DNA of 47,792 bases, from NCBI RefSeq assembly GCF_000235745.1, contig NZ_AGSX01000030.1, positions 1-47,792 of the forward strand, written 5' to 3'. This document shows positions 35,619-43,670 of the stretch, piece by piece (the stretch's first letter is position 1; each line of letters opens with the position of its first letter). Below the pieces are notes generated by a model. That model saw only the letters and a list, made by a program, of their open reading frames with translations, searched no databases and was not told the origin of the DNA. This DNA comes from Stutzerimonas stutzeri SDM-LAC. Its GTDB lineage: Bacteria; Pseudomonadota; Gammaproteobacteria; Pseudomonadales; Pseudomonadaceae. The translations under genes and the position numbers were made by a program.

Positions 35619-36211
35619 ATGAGCCAGTTCCTGCCGTATATCCTGTTTGCCTTCGTCGCATCGATCACGCCTGGGCCAACCAACATCCTCGTGCTCAGTA
35701 GCAGCACACGGTATGGCTGGCGAGCAGCGCTATTGATCGTATTCGGCGCGTGCGTTGCGGCGGCAACCATTGTGTTTCTGGTTGGCCTGGGCTTGGCGAA
35801 CTGGTGCTGGAGTTACCCCGGTTGCAACAGGCCATGGCGTGGCTGGGCGTGGGCTGGATCAGCCTGCTCGCCTGGCAGCTGTTTCGCAGTGCGGCGGCTG
35901 AAATTGATACGCATGACCAGCAGGATCGGGTCGGCGCATGGGGCGGTGCCGGGCTGCAGTTGGTCAATCCGAAAACCTGGATGATGGCGCTTGCGGTGGT
36001 CAGCGTGTTTGCGGGCGCCGATGCCAGTTGGTCGCATTACGGAATCTACGCATTGCTGTTCTTTCTCGTTGCAGTTCCCTGTCTGTGTGCGTGGGCGGCA
36101 TTGGGGCAGGGTGCGGCATGGCTGCTGAAGTCCGCGCAATCGCTCAAGCGTTTCAACCAGTGCATGGCTCTGCTGTTGCTGGCCTCTGCCTGGACCAGCT
36201 TGCTGATCTGA
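35619..36211 (+). pseudogene. LysE/RhtB-family amino-acid exporter, frameshifted
   Basis: The first part, from ATG 35619 (GGGAG 8 nt upstream), encodes SQFLPYILFAFVASITPGPT and NILVLSSSTRYGW, the LysE-family start, in one frame. At about 35789-35796 the frame must step back by one base to continue as GELVLELPRLQQAMAWLGVG and WISLLAWQLF to the stop at 36211. Joined, the protein would have about 197 residues, the usual RhtB length, with five to six hydrophobic helices. So a single base appears lost around GGGCTTGGCG. There is no homopolymer run or slippery heptamer that would suggest programmed frameshifting. Either the gene is inactive or this is a sequencing error. It follows an AraC regulator that probably controls it. 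Confidence 0.8.
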
Positions 36212-36447
36212 TCTCGGTTGGTTGCAAGTATCAATGCGGCATCATCGCTGCCTCTTCGCGGAAGCATCGGCGGGCTCTATCATGCGCGATTGCTGCGGAT
36301 GCGCTTTCGTGGGGAACCAAAGCCCGAGGGTGCATGGTCGAAGCGCGTAGATAAATGCCGATCGCCGCCTGATTTCGCTTTCGACAGCCTCGGCGGAACC
36401 CAAGGTTCTGCCTGAATAGCCCTCCTGACCCTCCAAAGGAACGACTG

Positions 36448-38112
36448 ATGAGCCTCGACCTCAACGCAGGACGCCTCCCTGATGAACACACCCTGACCAA
36501 CATTCCGCGTCTGATTTCGCGGTATTACAGCGAGCGCCCTGATCCATCCGATCCGGCGCAGCAAGTGGCGTTCGGCACCTCCGGCCACCGTGGCTCGTCA
36601 CTGAAAAACAGCTTCAACGAGTGGCACATCCTGGCGACTACCCAGGCGATCTGCGACTACCGTCGCGAGCAGGGCATCGACGGGCCAATCTTCGTTGGCA
36701 TGGACACCCATGCGTTGTCCGAGCCGGCATTCGTTTCAGCTCTGGAAGTGCTCGCGGCCAATGGCATCGAGACACGGATTGACGCTGGCTGCAGCGAAAC
36801 CAATGGCGAGCCGGGCTATACGCCGACGCCTGCGATCTCCAACGCCATCCTCGAATACAACGCAGGCCGCAACAGCGGCCTGGCGGACGGCATCGTCATT
36901 ACGCCGTCGCACAATCCACCCGCCGATGGCGGGTTCAAGTACAACCCCACCAATGGCGGCCCGGCTGATACGGGTGTGACCAAGTGGATTCAGGAGCGCG
37001 CCAATGCGCTGCTGAATGCCGGGCTCAAGGGCGTCCAGCGAATGGATTACACTCAGGCGCTCAAGGCTTCGACTACCCAGCGCTTCGATTTCATCGACAG
37101 CTATGTTGGCGGCCTGGAGCAGGTGATCGATCTCCAGGCGATCCGCAACTCCGGCCTGAAGTTCGGCGTCGACCCGCTGGGCGGCGCTGGCGTGCATTAC
37201 TGGACGCGCATCGCCGAGCGCTACGGCCTGCCGCTTGACGTGCTTTCCACCCGCGTCGATCCAACCTTCCGCTTCATGCGTCTGGACTGGGACGGCAAGA
37301 TCCGTATGGATTGCAGTTCGCCGCACGCCATGGCGGGCCTGATCGAGAACAAGGACCGCTTCGACGTCTCCTTTGCCTGTGACACCGACCACGACCGACA
37401 TGGCATCGTCGCGCGCTCGGTGGGTCTGCTGAACCCCAATCACTACCTGGCCGTGGCCATCGAATACCTGTTCACCCACCGGCCTGAGTGGAGCGCGCAT
37501 GCAGGCATCGGCAAGACGCTGGTGTCGTCCTCTATGATCGATCGCGTCGCCAAGGGCATTGATCGCAAGGTCGTGGAGGTGCCGGTGGGCTTCAAATGGT
37601 TCGTCGATGGACTGATGGACGGCAGCCTCGGCTTCGGCGGTGAAGAGTCTGCGGGAGCTTCTTTCCTGCGCAAGCACGGCGGTGCCTGGTCGACCGACAA
37701 GGATGGCCTGATTCTGGGCCTGCTGGCCGCGGAAATTACCGCCGTGACCGGCAAGGACCCGGGCGAGCGCTACCAGGCGCTGACCGAGCGTTTCGGCGCG
37801 CCGGTCTATCAGCGTATCGATGCCCCGGCCAACCGTGAGCAGAAAGCCAAGCTCGGCAAGCTCTCGGCGTCCCAGGTCACGGCTGGCGAACTGGCGGGTC
37901 AGCCCATCACCCAGATTCTTACCGAGGCGCCAGGCAACGGTGCTGCAATCGGCGGGCTGAAGGTCGTGACCGACAATGGTTGGTTCGCCGCGCGCCCGTC
38001 CGGTACCGAAGACGTCTACAAGATCTACGCGGAAAGCTTCGAGGGCGAGGCGCACCTCACGCGCATCCAGGAAGAGGCCAAGGCGCTGGTCGATGGCGTG
38101 TTGAATAGCTGA
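36448..38112 (+). CDS. pgm: Phosphoglucomutase (alpha-D-glucose phosphate-specific)
   Basis: Interconverts glucose-1-phosphate and glucose-6-phosphate for glycogen, exopolysaccharide and lipopolysaccharide sugar supply. The 554-residue protein is of the bacterial Pgm type. Active-site Ser154 lies in TPSHNPP (the phosphoserine loop), Mg2+ loop DTDHDRHG is near 310-317, the sugar loop GGEESAG near 397-403, and the phosphate-binding [10 protein letters not shown] near the C terminus. [10 protein letters not shown] (41-50) is also diagnostic. An AAAGGA ribosome site precedes the ATG. It stands alone, flanked by the broken LysE gene and ridA. Confidence 0.95.
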   Translation: MSLDLNAGRLPDEHTLTNIPRLISRYYSERPDPSDPAQQVAFGTSGHRGSSLKNSFNEWHILATTQAICDYRREQGIDGPIFVGMDTHALSEPAFVSALEVLAANGIETRIDAGCSETNGEPGYTPTPAISNAILEYNAGRNSGLADGIVITPSHNPPADGGFKYNPTNGGPADTGVTKWIQERANALLNAGLKGVQRMDYTQALKASTTQRFDFIDSYVGGLEQVIDLQAIRNSGLKFGVDPLGGAGVHYWTRIAERYGLPLDVLSTRVDPTFRFMRLDWDGKIRMDCSSPHAMAGLIENKDRFDVSFACDTDHDRHGIVARSVGLLNPNHYLAVAIEYLFTHRPEWSAHAGIGKTLVSSSMIDRVAKGIDRKVVEVPVGFKWFVDGLMDGSLGFGGEESAGASFLRKHGGAWSTDKDGLILGLLAAEITAVTGKDPGERYQALTERFGAPVYQRIDAPANREQKAKLGKLSASQVTAGELAGQPITQILTEAPGNGAAIGGLKVVTDNGWFAARPSGTEDVYKIYAESFEGEAHLTRIQEEAKALVDGVLNS

Positions 38113-38175
38113 CGCGCGGCACAGGGACAAGCCGCCACGGGATATCGGGGCGGCTTTGGGTGCGCAACGGCGGGG

Positions 38176-38580
38176 TCAGTTGGCCGATGGTCCGCGCAGT
38201 TTTGCGATCACTTTGATCTCGAACTGGAACCCATACAGCCAGGTCACGCCAACAGCCGTCACAGTAGGGTGCGGTGCGCTGCCCCAGTATTCCTGCACGA
38301 CGCTCCAGACTCGCTCGAAGTTGCTCTGCGGATCGACCATGAAAACGGTCACGTCGATTACGTCATCGAAGGTACATTCCGCAGCCTTGAGCACCGCGTT
38401 CAGATTCTCGAAGGCGAGCCTCACCTGAGCTTCGAGCTCAGGCTCCGGCGATCCGTCTGCGCGGCTGCCGACCTGTCCGGATACGAACAGCATCCCATTG
38501 GCTCGAACGGCCGGCGAGTAGCGGTTCCGTTCATAAAGTGCTCGTCGCCCAGCAGGGAAAACCACGTCACGTGTGTTCAT
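38176..38580 (-). CDS. RidA/YjgF-family protein
   Basis: A 134-residue member of the RidA superfamily of trimeric enamine/imine deaminases, which clear reactive 2-aminoacrylate and similar intermediates. Family segments are RYSPAVRANGMLFVSGQVGS (residues 21-40), QVRLAFENLNAVLKAAE and a C-terminal KVIAKLRG. The N terminus differs from canonical RidA and the usual catalytic Arg context (PxRxAVQV-like) is replaced by SAPHPTVTAVGVTWL, so it is a paralogue subgroup with uncertain activity. It is divergent from a LysR gene, which may regulate it. Confidence 0.82.
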   Translation of the reverse strand: MNTRDVVFPAGRRALYERNRYSPAVRANGMLFVSGQVGSRADGSPEPELEAQVRLAFENLNAVLKAAECTFDDVIDVTVFMVDPQSNFERVWSVVQEYWGSAPHPTVTAVGVTWLYGFQFEIKVIAKLRGPSAN

Positions 38581-38717
38581 AAGGCGCCTCTTGCGTCAGT
38601 CGTTATCGAGTAGGTAATTGACGAAGAGACTGTAGGGCTGCCCGTTGGAGGGATAAACTCGCAAGGCTGATCAGCACTGTTCTCAAATTCCAAACAATCC
38701 CAGCACCCGGAGCCGAC

Positions 38718-39635
38718 ATGGACCGCTTTGTCGCAATGCAGGCCTTTGCCCGAGTGGTCGAAACCGGCAGCTTCACCAAAGCCGCCAACACCATGCACCT
38801 GAGCAAAACCAGCGTGACGCAGCTGGTGCAACAGCTCGAAGCGCGATTGCGTGTGAAGTTGCTCAACCGAACGACACGCAAGGTCAATGTTACGGCGGAT
38901 GGCGCCGCGTATTACGAGCGGGTGGTGCGGTTATTGGCGGATCTGGACGATGCCGAAACCAGTCTGTCCAACGCGTCGACATCGCCGCGTGGACGCCTCA
39001 GGGTGGACGTGCCCAGCCCGTTTGCGCGGTCCATTCTGATACCGGCGCTTCCCACCTTTCATGCGAGGTATCCGGAAATTCAGCTGGACCTGGGTGTCAG
39101 CGACCGGATGGTGGATCTGATCGACGAGAACATCGATTGCGTGGTGCGTGGCGGCGAGCTGACCGATCTGTCTCTCATGGCGCGGCACATTGGCGACCTC
39201 CAGCTGGGGGTCTATGCCGCACCCAGCTACCTCGAGCGAGCAGGAACGCCGTCCCATCCACGTGAGCTGGAGGACACGCATCACCGCATCGTGGGCTTTT
39301 TGTGGGCGCGCACCGGGAAGGTTTTTCCCTACGCAATGCATCGCCACGGCGAACGCGTCAGCGTCATGGGTCGTTACGTACTTTCGGTGGATGACGGCAA
39401 TGCTTATTTGGCAGCCGGCCTGGCGGGCTTGGGGGTGCTATGGCTGCCGGACTACATGTCCGACGCTCACCTGGAGAGTGGCGAACTGGTGCCGTTGTTT
39501 GAGGATTGGCGGCTCGAACCGATGCCCATGTATGTTGCCTTCCCACCAAACCGGCATGTAAGCGCCAAGCTGCGGGTATTCATCGACTGGATCGTCGAGT
39601 TGATGGCTCAGCGAGCACGGGTCGCGAAGCGGTGA
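38718..39635 (+). CDS. LysR-family transcriptional regulator
   Basis: A 305-residue LysR regulator of the CrgA-like subgroup: MDRFVAMQAFARVVETGSFTKAAN at the N terminus, recognition helix LSKTSVTQLVQQLEARLRVKLLNRTTRKV (about 27-55), then a substrate-binding effector domain (about 90-295). GGAG precedes the ATG. It is divergent from the RidA-family gene with 137 bp between starts, so ridA is the likeliest target. No effector can be named. It is convergent with the glutathione transferase gene, with a REP pair between them. Confidence 0.88.
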   Translation: MDRFVAMQAFARVVETGSFTKAANTMHLSKTSVTQLVQQLEARLRVKLLNRTTRKVNVTADGAAYYERVVRLLADLDDAETSLSNASTSPRGRLRVDVPSPFARSILIPALPTFHARYPEIQLDLGVSDRMVDLIDENIDCVVRGGELTDLSLMARHIGDLQLGVYAAPSYLERAGTPSHPRELEDTHHRIVGFLWARTGKVFPYAMHRHGERVSVMGRYVLSVDDGNAYLAAGLAGLGVLWLPDYMSDAHLESGELVPLFEDWRLEPMPMYVAFPPNRHVSAKLRVFIDWIVELMAQRARVAKR

Positions 39636-39675
39636 CACCGTCATCTGAGGATTGGCGCGCCGCTGGGGTTGGGCT

Positions 39676-39743
39676 TTCGTGGGAGCGACCTTGGCCGCGA
39701 AAGTGTGCGGCCAAGGCTGCAGTCGAGACCGCTCCCACTACGA
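39676..39743. repeat. Inverted REP pair between LysR and GST genes
   Basis: TTCGTGGGAGCG at the left and CGCTCCCACTACGA at the right form the outer stem. GACCTTGGCCGCGA and GCGGCCAAGG form inner complementary parts. This is a Pseudomonas REPIN-like element placed between convergent genes. Confidence 0.75.
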
Positions 39744-39787
39744 TGGTGTGGGTACGCGGCCCCGGCATCATCGGCCTCGAGAGCCGT

Positions 39788-40396
39788 TTAAACAGGCTCG
39801 CTGAGCTGCATTGACTCGCGTTGTAGGAGTGCGTCCTGAAAGGTCACCAGGGCAGGAAACTCGTTTCGCCAGTTCAGCTCGGGGAAGCGAAAATCCAGAT
39901 AACCCAGGGCGCAGGCAATCCCAATTTGAGCGATGTCCAGCGGGCCTCGTAGCGCTTCGCTGTCGTCGTTCATCGCTCTGAGGCCACGGCGAACCTTGCC
40001 GATCTGTCCATCGATCCAGTCATTGCACTGCCGCTCCACCGGCCGTGCAGCGCGCTCGTAACGGGTGATCACCGCCGCTTCCATCACCCCATCGGCCAGC
40101 GCTGCGAGACGCAGCGTTTTCCAGCGCCCGGTTGGCTCAACAGGGAACAGCTTCGGCCGATCGTGCAGGCCGTCTAGGTATTCACAGATCACTCTACTGT
40201 CGTACAGCACCTCGCCACCATCGAGCATCAGCACTGGGATTTTGCCCAACGGGTTGAGTGTATTTACGCGCTCATTGAGGGTGATTGGAAGCACTGCGGT
40301 TTCGATCAGTTGCAGGCGAGGCAGCAGCCCGGTTTCGCTGGCTAGCACACGGACTTTGCGGGAAAAGGGCGAGGTAGGTGCGTAGATCAGTTGCAT
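39788..40396 (-). CDS. Glutathione S-transferase family protein (YibF-like)
   Basis: A 202-residue soluble glutathione transferase-like protein. The N-terminal thioredoxin-fold domain (1-80) starts MQLIYAPTSPFSRKVRVLAS with the SPFSRKVR motif where a Ser would activate glutathione, followed by NPLGKIPVL and the DSRVICEYLD glutathione-binding loop. An all-helical C-terminal domain follows (about 90-200). It resembles E. coli YibF by these segments. The ATG at 40396 was chosen because the fold begins there; 78 upstream in-frame residues look like non-coding translation. Natural substrate unknown. Confidence 0.88.
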   Translation of the reverse strand: MQLIYAPTSPFSRKVRVLASETGLLPRLQLIETAVLPITLNERVNTLNPLGKIPVLMLDGGEVLYDSRVICEYLDGLHDRPKLFPVEPTGRWKTLRLAALADGVMEAAVITRYERAARPVERQCNDWIDGQIGKVRRGLRAMNDDSEALRGPLDIAQIGIACALGYLDFRFPELNWRNEFPALVTFQDALLQRESMQLSEPV

Positions 40397-40664
40397 GGTG
40401 TGCTCGATGGGTAGGGAGGCGGAGGGAGAGGTGGCAGCGAACCGACCTCGGCGGTGGCATTGAGCATAGACAAAAACCCGCATAGGGCCGCTTGGTTTAC
40501 CTGGCTTGCGCAACGCTGACCGGTTCTGATGCGGATCGACACGATCCTCCCCCCGCAAAATTACTTGCTGCTCTGCGCGCGTGCGGTCTAGAGCTACCCT
40601 TTGAGGAGGAGGCATTCGATAACGGAGCAAGCGGCCGCCACTGATTGTCGATGCTAATGCGTGC

Positions 40665-40733
40665 TGTCCAGCCTGCGGGACAAACCATGCGTTGGAATGT
40701 GTGGCCAGGCAGGCATGTCCAGTCAGCTAGACA
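40665..40733. promoter_or_regulatory. Two enhancer (UAS) palindromes upstream of bdhA
   Basis: TGTCCA-GCCTGC-GGGACA (40665-40682) and TGTCCA-GTCAGC-TAGACA (40716-40733) match the TGTCCA-N6-TGGACA pattern with one change each. They start 51 bp apart and lie about 90-155 bp upstream of the sigma54 promoter. Confidence 0.75.
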
Positions 40734-40820
40734 TGCGAGGTTGGGCGGTTCACTGCAGCGGGCGCGGTCTGATGTGGTGGAGAGACGGTTTTGCTGTGCG
40801 TTCGGGGTTTCGCTGGAGTC

Positions 40821-40836
40821 TGGCACGGCTTTCGCT
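40821..40836 (+). promoter_or_regulatory. Sigma54 (-24/-12) promoter of bdhA
   Basis: TGGCACGGCTTTCGCT matches consensus TGGCACG-N4-TTGCW with one mismatch, and GG and GC are 12 bp apart (40822-40823, 40834-40835). The predicted transcript would start near 40847 and carry a leader of about 240 nt before bdhA. Confidence 0.8.
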
Positions 40837-40904
40837 GAGTCAACTGTCTCGCTTGCTAGCTCCATGTCCATCGAGACGGGGTTGCCTAAACCGGGCGTGA
40901 TCAG

Positions 40905-40912
40905 AACAACAA
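40905..40912 (+). promoter_or_regulatory. Hfq/Crc-type motif in the bdhA leader
   Basis: AACAACAA runs into AAGGA, the ribosome site of the short leader frame starting at 40923. A translational repressor site here would act on the leader frame and, through coupling, on bdhA. Confidence 0.5.
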
Positions 40913-40922
40913 GGAAAACCGC

Positions 40923-41093
40923 ATGACTGTCTTACCCGAACCGTTCAATCGGTCCAGCGCGAATCATCGTCCTTCACTTTTCGCCGCCTCAGTGACCGTC
41001 AACCGTCTTACCTGCCGCTATGCTGAAGAACAGCCAGGTGCGGTCCCTACCGCAGGCTTGGTAGCGCTTCGTAGCCACCGGAGGCCGTCATGA
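40923..41093 (+). CDS. 56-residue leader reading frame overlapping the bdhA start
   Basis: ATG 40923 has AAGGA 8 nt upstream with an overlapping Hfq/Crc motif. The frame runs 56 codons without rare features and ends TGA at 41091-41093, overlapping the bdhA ATG at 41090 (ATGA). It lies wholly inside the predicted sigma54 transcript. The product (begins MTVLPEPFNRSSANHRPS, Arg- and Pro-containing) resembles nothing I know and has no membrane helix. It may be a coupling leader rather than a functional protein, or the remnant of a lost gene. Evidence is start signal, overlap and position only. Confidence 0.4.
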   Translation: MTVLPEPFNRSSANHRPSLFAASVTVNRLTCRYAEEQPGAVPTAGLVALRSHRRPS

Positions 41094-41860
41094 TGCTGAA
41101 AGGCAAGACCGCGCTAATCACCGGCTCGACCAGCGGTATTGGCCTGGGTATCGCTTGCAAGCTGGCCGAGGCGGGAGCGAACGTGATGCTCAATGGCTTT
41201 GGCGATGTGGATGCCGCCATCGCGCAAGTCTCGGCATATGGCACACGCGTGCTGCACCATGCTGCAGATGTGTCCGATGCGGTTCAGATTACCGATCTGG
41301 TCAGCCGGACGGAGCGCGACCTCGGTTCGGTGGATGTACTGGTCAACAATGCAGGCATCCAGCATGTCGCGCCCATCGAGTCGTTTCCGGTCGAACGTTG
41401 GGACAGCATCATCGCCATCAACTTGTCTTCGGCGTTTCACACCATGCGCCTGGCTTTGCCGGGCATGCGGGAACGCAACTGGGGGCGGATCATCAATGTC
41501 GCTTCGGTTCATGGATTAGTGGCCTCGGCGCAAAAGGCGGCGTACGTGGCGGCCAAGCACGGCCTTGTCGGCCTGACCAAGACCGTCGCGTTGGAAACGG
41601 CCACCACAGGCGTTACCTGCAACGCGCTCTGTCCCGGCTGGGTGCTGACACCGCTGGTGCAACAGCAGATCGATAACAAAGCTCAGGCCCATGGTGACCC
41701 GAGCCGGGCGACCCGTGAGTTGCTGATGGAAAAACAACCATCGCTGGACTTTGTCACGCCGGAACAGCTGGGTGAGTTGGCCGTCTTCCTGTGCAGCGAT
41801 GCGGCCCGCCAGGTCCGTGGTGTCGCCTGGAATGTCGACGGCGGTTGGCTGGCTCAATAA
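41090..41860 (+). CDS. bdhA: (R)-3-hydroxybutyrate dehydrogenase
   Basis: NAD-dependent short-chain dehydrogenase of 256 residues oxidising (R)-3-hydroxybutyrate to acetoacetate. It has TGSTSGIG (11-18), NNAGIQHVAPIE (87-98), catalytic Ser139, Tyr152 and Lys156 (AAYVAAKHG), and the BDH-type stretch NALCPGWVLTPLVQQQI. GGAGG lies upstream; the start is ATG 41090 or the next codon, ATG 41093. Upstream are a sigma54 promoter and two enhancer palindromes. The enhancer-binding protein gene is downstream on the opposite strand. In P. aeruginosa bdhA (PA2003) likewise lies by the activator PA2005, but its partner permease PA2004 is replaced here by a TRAP transporter. Product acetoacetate would enter DhcAB/AtoB (0-2.7 kb). 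Confidence 0.92.
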   Translation: MMLKGKTALITGSTSGIGLGIACKLAEAGANVMLNGFGDVDAAIAQVSAYGTRVLHHAADVSDAVQITDLVSRTERDLGSVDVLVNNAGIQHVAPIESFPVERWDSIIAINLSSAFHTMRLALPGMRERNWGRIINVASVHGLVASAQKAAYVAAKHGLVGLTKTVALETATTGVTCNALCPGWVLTPLVQQQIDNKAQAHGDPSRATRELLMEKQPSLDFVTPEQLGELAVFLCSDAARQVRGVAWNVDGGWLAQ

Positions 41861-41870
41861 AGACAGCAGG

Positions 41871-41886
41871 GTGGGCTTCGGCCCAC
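41871..41886. terminator. Hairpin after bdhA (possible terminator)
   Basis: GTGGGC-TTCG-GCCCAC, a perfect 6-bp stem with a UUCG loop, 10 bp after the bdhA stop. A T-tract is lacking, so it may act as an mRNA 3'-end stabiliser or be a dispersed repeat rather than a true terminator. Confidence 0.45.
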
Positions 41887-42001
41887 CAAGGCAATGATGA
41901 TTGAAGGCATCGGTCCGGGTGTTTGCCGGACGATCAACAGCGGCCGGTGGGCTAAAGCCGACCCTGCGGGCTGTGGCGTCGGATCTGTCCTGTTAAGCAT
42001 T

Positions 42002-42050
42002 CTGCTGACGGAGAGACTCGAACGCTCACACTTGATTTGTAAGCAACTAT
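42002..42050 (-). other. tRNA 3'-half-like fragment
   Basis: On the minus strand GAGCG-TTCGAGT-CTCTC resembles a T-arm (one mismatch in the stem) followed by CGTCAGCA like a tRNA 3' acceptor strand, preceded by an anticodon-loop-like CTTACAA. No matching 5' half exists upstream, so it is not a functional tRNA. It may be an old integration-site scar, or coincidence. Confidence 0.25.
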
Positions 42051-42074
42051 GCCTTCTTCGAAAGCTTTTGCGTG

Positions 42075-43670
42075 CTAGCGCTCGCTCAGCCCATGTAACT
42101 GCAGCTTCGAATACAAACTGGCGCGGGAAATGCCCAGCTCCGTTGCTGCGCGGCGGCGGTTGCCTTTGCAGGCGAGCAGGGCCGTCTGCAAGGCGCGGCG
42201 TTCGGCCTGGGCGATGCTTTCGGCGAGGGGTTGCAGTGGGGCGCCGGATTCTGGTGTCGGCTCAGCAAGCATCGGCTCGCTGGGCGTGACGACCGTTTGC
42301 GGCGCGGCGGCAGTTTTCGCGTCCAACAGCGGCAGGAAATGGCGCGCGTCCAGCGATGTTCCATCCGCACTCAGCTGCGCGCGTTCCAGCAGGTTGCCCA
42401 ACTCGCGTACATTGCCGCGCCAGGGCTGCTTGCAGAGCAATGCAATGGCGCTTGGTGCAAGTTCCATCGGAGCTTGTCCGGAGCGGTTGGCGATGTCATC
42501 GAGCAGATGTTCGATCACGGCCGGTATGTCAGTAGCGCGCTCGCGCAATGGCGGCACCTGTAACGCCAGCACGTTGAGTCGATAGTAAAGATCATCACGA
42601 AACTCGCCAGCCGCGACCTTGGCTTCCAGATCGATATGCGTGGCAGCGATCACCCGTACGTTAAGCGGCTTGACCTGATTGGAGCCCAGCGGCTCGATTT
42701 CCTGCTCCTGCAGCACGCGCAACAACTTGGCCTGCAGGGCCAACGGCAAGTCGCCGATTTCATCGAGAAAAAGCGTGCCGCCATTGGCGACCTCAAACTT
42801 GCCGATGCGCGCTTTGCGATCAGCGCCGGTAAAAGCGCCGGGCGCAGTGCCAAACAGCTCGGCTTCAACCAGCGTCTCTGGAATCGCCGCGACGTTGACG
42901 GCAACGAAAGGCCCATTGGCGCGCGGTGACAGATTATGGATGCCCTGGGCCAGCAACTCCTTGCCGGTGCCGGTCTCGCCGCGAATCAGCACCGTGGCAT
43001 CCAACTGCGCGGCGCGCCTTGCCTGGCGCTTCACTTCACTGGCGGCTGGGCTGGTGCCGATGAAGCCGGCGATGGTGTAACGGGCCCGGCGGGCCTTGGC
43101 CAGTTCGTTCTGGGTCGCTACCAGCTGCGTTTGCAGCGTGGTGAACTTGGCCATCAGCGGCTTGAGGTGCCGGGCCCGGTCAAACAGCACGAAACCCAGT
43201 GCGCCAACCAGGGTGCCGTCCTCGTCGCGAAGCGGAATGCGGGTGACGACGAAATGTTCGCCACCAAAGGCCATCAGGTCGAGCATGCTCGGCTGGCCGC
43301 TTTCCATCACCTCGCGCAAGCGGCTGGCGGGCAACACCTCTTCGATTTCCTTGCCCAGTACGCTGCGTGGATCGCTGATGCCGATCTTTTCGGCGTACTT
43401 GTCATTGATCCAGACGATGCGCGCCTGTCGATTGACCGCGATGGTGCCTTCGCACTGAGCGTTGAGATGGTCGAACAGCAGCGGCATGGCCACCGCCCGG
43501 AAGCGTTCGGGTGAGACGCCGATGGTCAGGCCGTTGTGGTCAAGGTCGTTGCGGGCGATTGCCATGGGTTCGAGCTGTCCGGTGAGGTTCGGCCGATTAT
43601 GGAAGGCGCCGGCCGCCATGAGCAAGGTAGCCGGTACGCCGCAACAGGGCTGAAGGAAGTTACTGGGCAT
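42075..43670 (-). CDS. hbcR: Sigma54-dependent enhancer-binding protein, HbcR-like (3-hydroxybutyrate catabolism)
   Basis: A 531-residue activator: N-terminal PAS-type sensor (about 60-175; GTIAVNRQARIVWINDKYAEKIG), central AAA+ domain (about 200-425) with Walker A GETGTGKE (231-238), the sigma54 contact loop GAFTGA (278-283) and Walker B TLFLDEIGDLP (299-309), and a C-terminal Fis-type helix-turn-helix (CKGNRRRAATELGISRASLY). No receiver domain, so it senses a ligand directly. The start at 43670 has GAGG upstream and overlaps the dctM end by 11 bp; starts at 43619 or later lack a ribosome site. It is the fourth gene of dctPQM-hbcR, convergent with bdhA. Matching enhancer palindromes precede dctP, bdhA and the secreted esterase. 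The name rests on resemblance in type and place to PA2005. Confidence 0.85.
   Translation of the reverse strand: MPSNFLQPCCGVPATLLMAAGAFHNRPNLTGQLEPMAIARNDLDHNGLTIGVSPERFRAVAMPLLFDHLNAQCEGTIAVNRQARIVWINDKYAEKIGISDPRSVLGKEIEEVLPASRLREVMESGQPSMLDLMAFGGEHFVVTRIPLRDEDGTLVGALGFVLFDRARHLKPLMAKFTTLQTQLVATQNELAKARRARYTIAGFIGTSPAASEVKRQARRAAQLDATVLIRGETGTGKELLAQGIHNLSPRANGPFVAVNVAAIPETLVEAELFGTAPGAFTGADRKARIGKFEVANGGTLFLDEIGDLPLALQAKLLRVLQEQEIEPLGSNQVKPLNVRVIAATHIDLEAKVAAGEFRDDLYYRLNVLALQVPPLRERATDIPAVIEHLLDDIANRSGQAPMELAPSAIALLCKQPWRGNVRELGNLLERAQLSADGTSLDARHFLPLLDAKTAAAPQTVVTPSEPMLAEPTPESGAPLQPLAESIAQAERRALQTALLACKGNRRRAATELGISRASLYSKLQLHGLSER

Larger units (their letters stand above)
40397..41089. 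other. bdhA upstream region: enhancers, sigma54 promoter, leader
   Basis: Of this 693-bp gap, the first 260 bp show nothing I can name. From 40665 it holds two enhancer palindromes, a sigma54 promoter (40821-40836), an A-rich Hfq/Crc motif and a 56-codon leader reading frame that ends on the bdhA start. Confidence 0.65.

Noticed and set aside
35770-35815. Programmed ribosomal frameshift in the LysE gene
   Set aside because: No slippery heptamer or downstream pseudoknot is visible; a lost base explains it more simply.
40645-40926. Plus-strand open frame of 93 codons in front of bdhA
   Set aside because: It overlaps the enhancer palindrome and sigma54 promoter, has no ribosome site, and its product is rich in Arg, Trp and Cys, unlike a real protein here.
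41871-41950. Possible CRISPR or repeat array after bdhA
   Set aside because: Only isolated hairpins of different sequence; no regular direct repeats or spacers. No CRISPR array was seen anywhere in the window.
42000-42060. Functional tRNA gene
   Set aside because: Only the 3' half resembles a tRNA; D-arm and 5' acceptor strand are missing and the anticodon stem does not pair.
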